Notes under the pieces: model-generated
What the model was told of the DNA's origin: nothing
The model's input: only the letters and a program-made list of their open reading frames with translations
Databases searched by the model: none
Part shown: positions 5,392 to 11,081 of the stretch, piece after piece
Layout of the letters: each line of letters begins with the position of its first letter
Numbering within the stretch: the first letter of the stretch is position 1
Made by a program: the position numbers and the translations under genes
From: Lactobacillus helveticus DSM 20075 = CGMCC 1.1877
GTDB lineage: Bacteria > Bacillota > Bacilli > Lactobacillales > Lactobacillaceae
DNA length: 11,081 nucleotides
Assembly (NCBI RefSeq): GCF_000160855.1
Contig: NZ_GG700752.1
Coordinates: forward strand, 218,585-229,665
Direction: 5' to 3'

Positions 5392-6618
5392 ATGTCTCAA
5401 CTAGATAATACACTTAAATTACTGGGAATTACAGACACAAACATTCAGGTGTTCGGTACTCGTGAGGAATTTCATGGTCGGGGCTCGGGTCGCAAAAAGT
5501 ATTTGGTCATCCAGGCAGAGCTTACCTACACACTCAGGCGCTATCCTAGCTGTGGATACAATACATTGCACCCTAACGGACACAAGCTCACTCATGTCCA
5601 CATTGCAGGACCCATGGACCGGCCCGTAATTCTAGAGCTAAACAAGCAACGCTTGCGTTGTAGTAACTGCCATAGCACTTGTACGGCCGCCACTCCAGTG
5701 GTATCAACCAACCACGCCATCGGTCACGGACTAGCGACTCATATGCTGAAGCTAGCCAGTAAATCACTCCCGGCTAAGACTATCGCCAGTCTCACCGGTA
5801 TTTCGACAAACTCAGTTCAGCGTATTTTGACGGCTAATATTCATCCACACTTACCGATTAATCTATGCTTTGATGAATTCCGTTCCACGCACGGCTCCAT
5901 GTCGTTTATTTGCATTGACGCCGACACTCACAAATCAGTTAAAGTACTTAGCGACCGCCTTAATAGAACCATCAAACAGTTCTTTCTTAGTCAGTACAGC
6001 ACCGCAGAACGGGCCGCGGTTCAACGCGTCATCATGGACATGAACGCCTCCTATCAGGCATTCGTGCACGAACTATTCCCTAACGCCGAACTCATTATTG
6101 ATCGGTTCCACATTATTCAATTAATGGGCCGGACGATGGATACCATTCGCACTCAATGTTTAAAGCAACTCGACAAGCATTCGCGGGAATATAAAGTACT
6201 GAAATCACTATGGCGCCTATTCCACAAGGCCAACCCTGACGCCCAAAAGAGCCGCTACCTCTTCGGCCTGAATAAGTACTCGACCGAACAGAACGCTATT
6301 GATATTGGAACCGATACGTTTCCGGCCTTCAAAACAGCTTATGAAACCTACATCGATCTCCACGATGCTTTGATGGGGCGTCACGCTGATGAACTCAAGA
6401 ATATCATCACTAACTATCAGCCTAACGGCACACCCCTAGATACGGCCATGCATACCCTACGAAAGAATCTTAATGGAGTAATTAACGCTGCCAAATCGTC
6501 CTACTCTAACGGACCGATAGAGGGCATCAACCGTATGATCAAGGAGCTCAAACGTGCTTGTTATGGCTTCTCCAATCAGGCCAATATGTTCACACGCGTC
6601 TACCAGCTGATTGCCTAG
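5392..6618 (+). CDS. ISL3-family transposase
   Basis: 408 residues, near the usual family length. The N-terminal zinc-ribbon region (about 49-90) is followed by a helix-turn-helix-like stretch ([22 protein letters not shown], about 122-145). The DDE catalytic core has candidate acidic residues D161 (CFDEFRS), D216 (VIMDMNASY, with D237 in IIDRFHII) and E377 ([16 protein letters not shown]). The segments [13 protein letters not shown] and [18 protein letters not shown] are strongly characteristic of DDE_Tnp_ISL3. The first zinc-ligand cysteine appears to be replaced: RRYPSCG has Tyr51 where CPxCG is expected, a single TGT-to-TAT change. The frame is otherwise intact. Insertion of this element ended the BspA-like gene upstream. 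Confidence 0.93.
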   Translation: MSQLDNTLKLLGITDTNIQVFGTREEFHGRGSGRKKYLVIQAELTYTLRRYPSCGYNTLHPNGHKLTHVHIAGPMDRPVILELNKQRLRCSNCHSTCTAATPVVSTNHAIGHGLATHMLKLASKSLPAKTIASLTGISTNSVQRILTANIHPHLPINLCFDEFRSTHGSMSFICIDADTHKSVKVLSDRLNRTIKQFFLSQYSTAERAAVQRVIMDMNASYQAFVHELFPNAELIIDRFHIIQLMGRTMDTIRTQCLKQLDKHSREYKVLKSLWRLFHKANPDAQKSRYLFGLNKYSTEQNAIDIGTDTFPAFKTAYETYIDLHDALMGRHADELKNIITNYQPNGTPLDTAMHTLRKNLNGVINAAKSSYSNGPIEGINRMIKELKRACYGFSNQANMFTRVYQLIA

Positions 6619-6727
6619 ATTATCTACCACAATAACGTCACGATGGTAGGCTTATTTGTTATGCCTTCAAGTACGATATTCAGACAACACACCAGATTAA
6701 ACGCCGCAACTAATAAAACAACAAAAA

Positions 6728-6750
6728 AGATCTCCCACACGAGGAGATCT
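6728..6750. repeat. Perfect 8-bp inverted repeat inside the ISL3 right end
   Basis: AGATCTCC (6728-6735) and GGAGATCT (6743-6750) form a hairpin with a seven-base loop, about 110 bases after the transposase stop. It may block transcripts entering the element from outside. Confidence 0.75.
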
Positions 6751-6753
6751 CCA

Positions 6754-6772
6754 AAGGATAGAAACTATCCTT
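6754..6772. repeat. Second perfect 8-bp inverted repeat inside the ISL3 right end
   Basis: AAGGATAG (6754-6761) and CTATCCTT (6765-6772) form a tight hairpin with a three-base loop, immediately beside the hairpin at 6728-6750 and next to the terminal repeat. Confidence 0.75.
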
Positions 6773-6825
6773 CGACACCATTTGACAAACTTCCAAAAAA
6801 GTGGCTATAGCGGTTATGCATTCAA

Positions 6826-6857
6826 CGTATCAGCACAATGCTGGTGCGTTTTTCTTT
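6826..6857 (+). terminator. Rho-independent terminator just outside the ISL3 element
   Basis: CGTATCAGCA pairs with TGCTGGTGCG (ten pairs, two of them wobbles) around CAA, followed by TTTTTCTTTT. It is probably the terminator of the interrupted BspA-like gene's transcription unit, left behind next to the element. Confidence 0.8.
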
Positions 6858-6897
6858 TATCAAAATTGATTTAACCATGTGCCATCTCTGTGTGATA

Positions 6898-6926
6898 TTG
6901 CACGAACAGTTTGTCTGCCGTAGAAT
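6898..6926 (+). promoter_or_regulatory. Putative promoter of the acetyltransferase gene
   Basis: TTGCAC (6898-6903), a spacer of exactly 17 bases and TAGAAT (6921-6926) lie 35 bases before the chosen start codon. Confidence 0.6.
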
Positions 6927-6961
6927 TATTAGGTATTAATAGGGATGAGGTGGCTTTAATC

Positions 6962-7480
6962 ATGATTAAGTTTGACTACGCAAAACAAGCAGAACTGCCC
7001 AAGATTGTGGCAATTTATAATGAAACAATTCCCAGTCGACTAGCCACGGCAGATTTGGAACCAGTTTCAGTTGCTTCCCGCCAGCCGTGGTTTGAATCAT
7101 TTAACCCAGATAGCCGTCCGCTTTGGGTAATTAAGGATGACGATAAGATTGCTGGATGGGTAGGGTTAGAGTCATTTTATGGACGGCCAGCTTATCATAA
7201 GACGGCGGAAATCAGTATCTACATTGACAAAGATTTCCGTCACCAAGGAATTGGCCAGCAAGCGATTGCCTACGTGATAAGTCAATTGCCCCGGTTAGGG
7301 CTAGATGCATTGGTTGCCTTTATTTTTAGCCATAATCAGCCAAGCCAACATCTATTTAAGCAAAATCAATTTGAAACATGGGGCCATTTACCAGACGTTG
7401 CAATTATGGATGGTCAACGGCGGAGTTTAGATATTTTGGGTAGGCGCTTTCAAAAAGTGAGCGGAGCAAAGCGGTCCTAA
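6962..7480 (+). CDS. GNAT-family N-acetyltransferase, phosphinothricin acetyltransferase-like
   Basis: 172 residues from ATG 6962. This start is preferred over the TTG at 6911 because GAGGTGG (6946-6952) sits nine bases upstream and the GNAT fold begins at once (IKFDYAKQAELPKIVAIYN). The layout AELPKIVAIYNETI...ADLEPVS...RQPWFE...DRP-like LWV is typical of the Pat/YwnH group. The acetyl-CoA binding motif is IYIDKDFRHQGIGQQA (about 86-101, with R93 and Q95-G96-I97-G98). The end, FSHNQPSQHLFKQNQFETWGHLP, is the usual motif B region. These enzymes acetylate small amines or toxic amino-acid analogues in the cytoplasm. The true substrate cannot be told from sequence. The gene looks intact and monocistronic. 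Confidence 0.9.
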   Translation: MIKFDYAKQAELPKIVAIYNETIPSRLATADLEPVSVASRQPWFESFNPDSRPLWVIKDDDKIAGWVGLESFYGRPAYHKTAEISIYIDKDFRHQGIGQQAIAYVISQLPRLGLDALVAFIFSHNQPSQHLFKQNQFETWGHLPDVAIMDGQRRSLDILGRRFQKVSGAKRS

Positions 7481-7520
7481 TCTGTGATGTCTAAGAGACC
7501 AGGACTTTGTACACCCGGGC

Positions 7521-7549
7521 TTGGATTTTTGGCAGCGGCTTGGTATAGT
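7521..7549 (+). promoter_or_regulatory. Well-formed promoter without an intact gene
   Basis: TTGGAT (7521-7526), a 17-base spacer and TATAGT (7544-7549) are followed by AGGGGAG (7564-7570) and an ATG at 7580. The reading frame after it stops after ten codons, so the promoter seems to have lost its gene. Confidence 0.6.
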
Positions 7550-7579
7550 ACATTCCCGCTATGTAGGGGAGAACATCCG

Positions 7580-7612
7580 ATGACTAAGATAAGAGGCATT
7601 TCACCATACTAA
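7580..7612 (+). other. Ten-codon ORF with promoter and Shine-Dalgarno site (gene remnant or leader peptide)
   Basis: ATG to TAA encodes MTKIRGISPY. The GGGGAG site lies ten bases upstream and a promoter is at 7521-7549, and a terminator follows at 7664. The most likely reading is the 5' scar of a deleted gene. A leader peptide is possible but nothing regulated follows directly. The rest of 7481-7663 shows nothing else I recognise. Confidence 0.4.
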
Positions 7613-7663
7613 CAAGAAAACCAAAAATTCCCAGATCATTAATTTAACATATCGTATCAAACC

Positions 7664-7693
7664 ACGCCTGGAATATTATCTAGGCGTTTTTTT
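7664..7693 (+). terminator. Rho-independent terminator upstream of the copper locus
   Basis: ACGCCTGGA pairs with TCTAGGCGT (nine pairs, one wobble), followed by seven T residues. It separates the acetyltransferase and orphan-promoter region from the copper genes. Confidence 0.85.
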
Positions 7694-7736
7694 AGTGTCA
7701 TGGTATTTTCTGGCAGAAAGGTTGCATTATTGTGAC

Positions 7737-7746
7737 TACAGTTGTA
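7737..7746. promoter_or_regulatory. Cop box 1 (CopY operator)
   Basis: GAC-TACAGTTGTA-AGC matches the TACAnnTGTA core known for CopY repressors of lactic acid bacteria. It lies 63 bases before the copY remnant start. Confidence 0.85.
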
Positions 7747-7767
7747 AGCTAATAAGTGTTAAGAGAC

Positions 7768-7777
7768 TACAAATGTA
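7768..7777. promoter_or_regulatory. Cop box 2 (CopY operator)
   Basis: GAC-TACAAATGTA-AAC is a second TACAnnTGTA site, centred 31 bases (about three helical turns) from the first. The paired arrangement is that of copper operons such as the enterococcal cop operon. A clear -10 box was not found, although TTGCAT at 7722-7727 could be the -35. Confidence 0.88.
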
Positions 7778-7808
7778 AACTTAGAATTCAATTAATGGAG
7801 GAAGCCAA

Positions 7809-7931
7809 TTGAAGGATGCAAAGAATGTAACCATCACCGATTCTGAATGGATGGTTATGAGAGCAATTTGGACAATGGGACATGCAACTAGTCGTGAACT
7901 AATCGATTTTGCTACGCACACTTATTTTTAG
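7809..7931 (+). pseudogene. copY: copY copper-responsive repressor, truncated remnant
   Basis: TTG start with GGAGG (7797-7801) seven bases upstream, then 40 codons to TAG (7929-7931). Residues 8-33 (TITDSEWMVMRAIWTMGHATSREL) are the start of the winged-helix domain of the CopY/BlaI/MecI family. Full CopY is about 140-150 residues, with the DNA-binding domain in the first ~70 and a CxC...CxC copper site at the C-terminus. Here the homology stops after ELID, followed by an unrelated tail (FATHTYF). The recognition helix, dimer region and cysteines are all lost. Only 13 bases separate this stop from copB, so an internal or 3' deletion removed about 300 bases but kept the Shine-Dalgarno site for copB. 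The remnant cannot repress. Confidence 0.85.
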
Positions 7932-7944
7932 GGGGTCGATAATC

Positions 7945-10212
7945 ATGGCAAATAAAGAGGACCATATGAACATGAAAAACATGAGTGCTAAGAATATGGA
8001 AAATAATGAATCAAATATGAGTCATATGGATCATGATAACATGAAAATGGATCACGATATGACCGAAACGGATCATAATCAAATGAACATGGACCACGAT
8101 ATGGCCGAAATGGATCATGGTCAAATGAACATGGATCACAGCCAAATGAACATGAATCACGAAACTATGAATATGAGTGGGATGAATCACGGTGATATGG
8201 ATATGGCTGGGACCGACATGATGATGCACGGTGGCACAATGATGCATATGGGGAATTTGAAAGTTAAATTTTGGGTCTCCGTTGTCTTAGCGATTCCAGT
8301 TTTACTGTTAGCACCAATCATGGGTTTAAACGTTTCCATCCTTAGTTTCAGTTCACCGCTAATTGTTGGCATTATCATCGTTTTGTTTGATACAGCACTT
8401 TACTTTTATGGCGGAATGCCATTTTTAAAGGGAGCTAAAGCGGAAATTCAGAATAAATCTCCTGAAATGATGACGCTAGTAACCCTTGGAATTTCCGTTT
8501 CGTATTTCTACAGTTTGTACGCATTTATTGCCAACAACTTCTTGAACCCGGCAAATCATGTAATGGATTTTTCGTTCGAACTTGCAACCCTGATTTTAAT
8601 TATGCTTCTAGGACACTGGATTGAAATGAATGCATTGATGGGGGCTGGGGATGCCTTACAAAAGATGGCGGCCCTGTTGCCTAAGACGGCCCATCTAGTT
8701 ACAGATAATGGTGAAACAAAAGAAGTGCCAGTATCTGATTTAAAAGTTGGTCAAGCTTTCCAAGTGCGTTCAGGTGAGAGTATTCCAGCCGATGGTGTTA
8801 TTACGGCTGGGGAGTCGACCGTGAATGAAGCACTGGTAACCGGTGAATCTGCTGCCGTTCCCAAGAAAGTTGGCGATAAGGTCATTGGTGGTGCAACCAA
8901 CAATAACGGGACGCTAACGGTTAAAATTAGTGGTACTGGTGACTCCGGCTATCTTTCTCAAGTAATGAAAATGGTTCAAAATGCCCAGCAAGCTAAATCT
9001 AAAGCAGAAGATAAAGCTGATTTAGTTGCCAAGTATCTATTTTACGCGGCATTTGGTGTTGGGATTATTGCTTTCTTTGCTTGGTTACCCCAGGGATTGG
9101 CGACTGCAATGACGATCATGGTGACCGTCTTCGTGATTGCTTGCCCGCATGCATTAGGATTAGCGATTCCATTAGTGGTTTCTCGTTCTACTACGATTGG
9201 CGCTCAAAATGGGCTATTAGTTCGAAATCGCCAAGCCATTGAAGCAAGTCAACATGTTAGCCACGTTCTCTTGGATAAAACTGGCACGTTAACAGAAGGT
9301 AAATTTACGGTGAATGCATTGATTCCAAATGATGGGATTGACGAAACAACGTTATTAAGCCGACTGGCCGCCCTTGAAAATAATTCGACTCATCCGCTGG
9401 CCCAAGCAATCATTACTGAAGCCCAAGCGAAGGGCATTGAAGTCGTTGCGGCTGAAAAGTCTCAAAATATTCCGGGCGTTGGTATTTCTGGTAATGTTGA
9501 TGGCACTGACTATATGATTGTTAATGGTAACTATTTAAAGAAGCAAGGGATCAAGTTTGACGAGGCCGCTGCTGATAAATGGGCTGCTAAGGGTAATTCC
9601 GTCAGCTTCCTATTGCAGGGCACCCAAGTTCAAGGAATGGTTGCTGAAGGCGACACCATCAAAGCGGGTGCTAAGGAATTAATTAGTGGTCTTCAGAGGC
9701 GAGGAATTACCCCCGTAATGCTCACTGGCGATAATCCAAAAGCCGCGGAACACGTTGCTAACTTACTAGGATTGACTGAATTCCATGCAGGCCTATTACC
9801 AGATGATAAGCAAAAGATTATTGCTGATTATCAAGCAAAGGGCAATCACGTCATCATGGTTGGTGACGGCGTAAATGACGCACCAAGTCTTGCCGCGGCC
9901 GATATTGGAATTGCAATTGGTGCCGGAACCGATGTTGCCATTGATTCCGCTGATGTTGTGTTGGTTAAATCAGAACCCAGCGATATTTTACATTTTCTTG
10001 ATTTGGCTAAAATCACAAATCGGAAAATGGTTCAAAATCTCTGGTGGGGAGCAGGCTACAATATTGTCGCAATTCCACTTGCTGCCGGTGTGTTGTCATT
10101 TATTGGAATCATTCTAGACCCAGCCGTTGGTGCTGTGGTCATGGCTATGTCGACAATTATCGTGGCAATTAATGCGATGGGATTGACTGCTGAAAAGATT
10201 AAAAACGTGTAA
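7945..10212 (+). CDS. copB: CopB-type copper-exporting P-type ATPase with Met/His-rich N-terminus
   Basis: 755 residues from ATG 7945, preferred over TTG 7909 because AGGGGG (7930-7935) is well placed and 7909 lies inside the copY remnant. Residues 1 to ~108 are extremely rich in Met, His and Asp (MDHD, NMDH and NMNH-type repeats), a metal-binding region seen in CopB proteins. Then come the membrane segments and the actuator motif TGES (299-302). The CPH metal site in the membrane is C400-P401-H402, which marks the CopB (P1B-3) class and not the CPC class. The phosphorylation site DKTGT starts at D444, the HP motif is H483-P484, and the GDGVND hinge is 640-645. All catalytic motifs are intact. 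The protein should export copper from the cytoplasm using ATP. It was presumably controlled by the two upstream cop boxes. Confidence 0.95.
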   Translation: MANKEDHMNMKNMSAKNMENNESNMSHMDHDNMKMDHDMTETDHNQMNMDHDMAEMDHGQMNMDHSQMNMNHETMNMSGMNHGDMDMAGTDMMMHGGTMMHMGNLKVKFWVSVVLAIPVLLLAPIMGLNVSILSFSSPLIVGIIIVLFDTALYFYGGMPFLKGAKAEIQNKSPEMMTLVTLGISVSYFYSLYAFIANNFLNPANHVMDFSFELATLILIMLLGHWIEMNALMGAGDALQKMAALLPKTAHLVTDNGETKEVPVSDLKVGQAFQVRSGESIPADGVITAGESTVNEALVTGESAAVPKKVGDKVIGGATNNNGTLTVKISGTGDSGYLSQVMKMVQNAQQAKSKAEDKADLVAKYLFYAAFGVGIIAFFAWLPQGLATAMTIMVTVFVIACPHALGLAIPLVVSRSTTIGAQNGLLVRNRQAIEASQHVSHVLLDKTGTLTEGKFTVNALIPNDGIDETTLLSRLAALENNSTHPLAQAIITEAQAKGIEVVAAEKSQNIPGVGISGNVDGTDYMIVNGNYLKKQGIKFDEAAADKWAAKGNSVSFLLQGTQVQGMVAEGDTIKAGAKELISGLQRRGITPVMLTGDNPKAAEHVANLLGLTEFHAGLLPDDKQKIIADYQAKGNHVIMVGDGVNDAPSLAAADIGIAIGAGTDVAIDSADVVLVKSEPSDILHFLDLAKITNRKMVQNLWWGAGYNIVAIPLAAGVLSFIGIILDPAVGAVVMAMSTIIVAINAMGLTAEKIKNV

Positions 10213-10223
10213 TTAAGTGATGA

Positions 10224-10273
10224 CAAAAAAGAGGAGAAAGATCAGCTGGTAGTCTGGTCTTTCCCCTCTTTTT
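10224..10273. terminator. Bidirectional terminator between copB and the MFS gene
   Basis: A long stem (AAAAAGAGG/CCTCTTTTT at the base, GAAAGATCAG/CTGGTCTTTC above) has A-rich and T-rich tails on both strands, between two convergent genes. Confidence 0.9.
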
Positions 10274-10287
10274 GATCATCATGTTAA

Positions 10288-11081
10288 TTACTTATCTGGT
10301 TGCTCAGTTAATTTCGCCAATTTTTGATGCAGCCTAATGTCATATTGCCTGGTAATTGGCATTAACACCGCGACCACCCCGCAAATGGCAGTACCGATTC
10401 CTGCAATCACAAATAGGCGTTCAATGCCAATCACATCAGCTAGGGGACCGGCAAAAATTAAGCCAATTGGTCCAGCTAGATTCAACAAAGAATTCAAAAC
10501 GCCTAGAATCCGCCCTAACTCTTCTGCTGGATAACTTTGTTGAATCATTGCCATTAAAAGCGTTGTAAAAAATGGGGTCGCAATTCCTTCAATGATGTTT
10601 AAAGCTGCGAATCATAAAAATCCGGTTTGGTTACCTGGCAAAATGCCGCTAATACCGGTTGGAATGCCAACCAGGAAAAACGCGATGATTACGGGCTTCA
10701 TCCGGTCCTGCCACTTACCAAAGAGGCCAATGATAGTGCCGCCGATTAGCATGCCAGTTGAATAAATGGCTTCAATTAAGCCAGCCTGACTAACGGTTCC
10801 CTGAAAGTATTTCATGGTCATGAGTGGATACATGCTGGCAGCAGGCATGTAGGTTAGTGTGAAGACGGCGCCGATCAACGTAATGTACCACAAGCCCTTG
10901 TTGTTCGTAAGTTGTTTGATCCCCAAGCGGGTGTTGTGGAGCACATGCATTGGCTGATCAATTTTTTCATTGTTAGGAATTTGAACCCACGTAAAATACA
11001 AATCCCAATGATGGCCCCAAGTACGTCTAACAGAATCAAGTACTCGATGGGGATAAACGCAAATAAAAACGCGCCCAGTGC
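10288..11081 (-). pseudogene. MFS efflux transporter, broken by a TGA and a frameshift, 5' end outside window
   Basis: Read on the minus strand from the window edge, a membrane-type frame (ALGAFLFAFIPIEYLILLDVLGAIIGICIL) runs to about 11000. Homology then continues in another frame (YFTWVQIPNN...) without gap, so a one-base frameshift lies at about 10994-11004. This frame reaches an in-frame TGA (10612-10614) and the same frame continues after it (FAALNIIEGIATPFF) to the true stop at 10288. Restoring TGA to TGG gives a smooth GFLWFAALN. The segments GLFGKWQDRMKPV, SYPAEELGRILGVLNSLLNLAGPIG and GPLADVIGIERLF match the MFS_3/Mef-like drug-efflux group. With two lesions the transporter is probably dead. 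A sequencing error is possible for the frameshift but less so for both. Confidence 0.85.

Larger units (their letters stand above)
5303..6804 (+). mobile_element. ISL3-family insertion sequence (ends approximate)
   Basis: The element carries one transposase gene and short non-coding ends. A left end beginning GGCCCTTTTTG (5303) partly matches the complement of the right flank (GCCACTTTTTTGG, 6792-6804). The complement of about 6770-6791 (TTTGTCAAATGGTGTCGAAGG) looks like an ISL3 terminal repeat and has a weak, gapped match at 5318-5338. No convincing 8-bp target duplication was found; the only shared octamer flanking candidate ends is TTCCAAAA (5289-5296 and 6791-6798). The boundaries are therefore good to about 20 bases only. 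Confidence 0.7.

Noticed and set aside
5287..6798. TTCCAAAA at 5289 and 6791 as the ISL3 target-site duplication
   Set aside because: With these as flanks, the implied element ends do not form matching inverted repeats, and A-rich octamers recur by chance, so I left the ends approximate.
8011..8247. His-rich minus-strand ORF opposite the start of copB
   Set aside because: It is the complement of the Met/His/Asp-rich copB N-terminus (ATG/CAT codons) and has no start signals.
10337..10568. Plus-strand ORFs opposite the MFS gene
   Set aside because: They are antisense shadows. The minus-strand frame shows MFS motifs and membrane segments.

Overview
The window looks like an accessory region of a Lactobacillaceae chromosome or plasmid. 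It holds ISLre2-, IS200/IS605- and ISL3-type insertion sequences, a DUF5776/SLAP-like cell-wall domain, a BspA-like surface protein start and a CopY/CopB-type copper locus. Base composition is moderate, Shine-Dalgarno sites are strong, and TTG is used as a start codon in at least two places. The region is a mosaic: insertion sequences and broken genes separate two informative blocks.

Positions 1-597 are the 3' part of an ISLre2-family transposase, followed by the probable right end of that element. A promoter (668-696) then drives a well-conserved cobalamin riboswitch (711-852) with a leader ending in a T-run. The riboswitch leads into three genes for exported proteins. The first (1060-2442) is a wall-associated protein ending in a transcobalamin-like DUF4430 domain. 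The second (2530-3576) is a secreted protein with repeats of the alpha/alpha-toroid type. The third (4005-4754) is a membrane-anchored protein ending in another DUF4430 domain. Animal intrinsic factor and transcobalamin consist of an alpha/alpha barrel joined to a DUF4430-like domain, with B12 bound between them. I infer that this is a split, surface-displayed bacterial counterpart, a cobalamin-capture system under B12 control. This is the most interesting content of the window.

A 394-bp internally deleted IS200/IS605 element (about 3611-4004, minus strand) sits between the second and third genes. It has both terminal hairpins, a 3' tnpB remnant and an omega-RNA-like tail. Its left end abuts the start codon of the third gene, apparently at a TTCAT target site. 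It separates that start codon from a good Shine-Dalgarno sequence at 3593-3600.

Downstream, a BspA-like surface protein gene (5011-) is cut off by an ISL3-family element (about 5303-6804). A GNAT acetyltransferase (6962-7480) and a promoter with a tiny orphan ORF follow. Next comes a copper locus: two cop boxes, a copY remnant of 40 codons, and an intact CopB-type copper P-type ATPase with a Met/His-rich N-terminus (7945-10212). A convergent terminator separates this from an MFS efflux gene on the minus strand that is broken by an in-frame TGA and a frameshift and runs off the window end.
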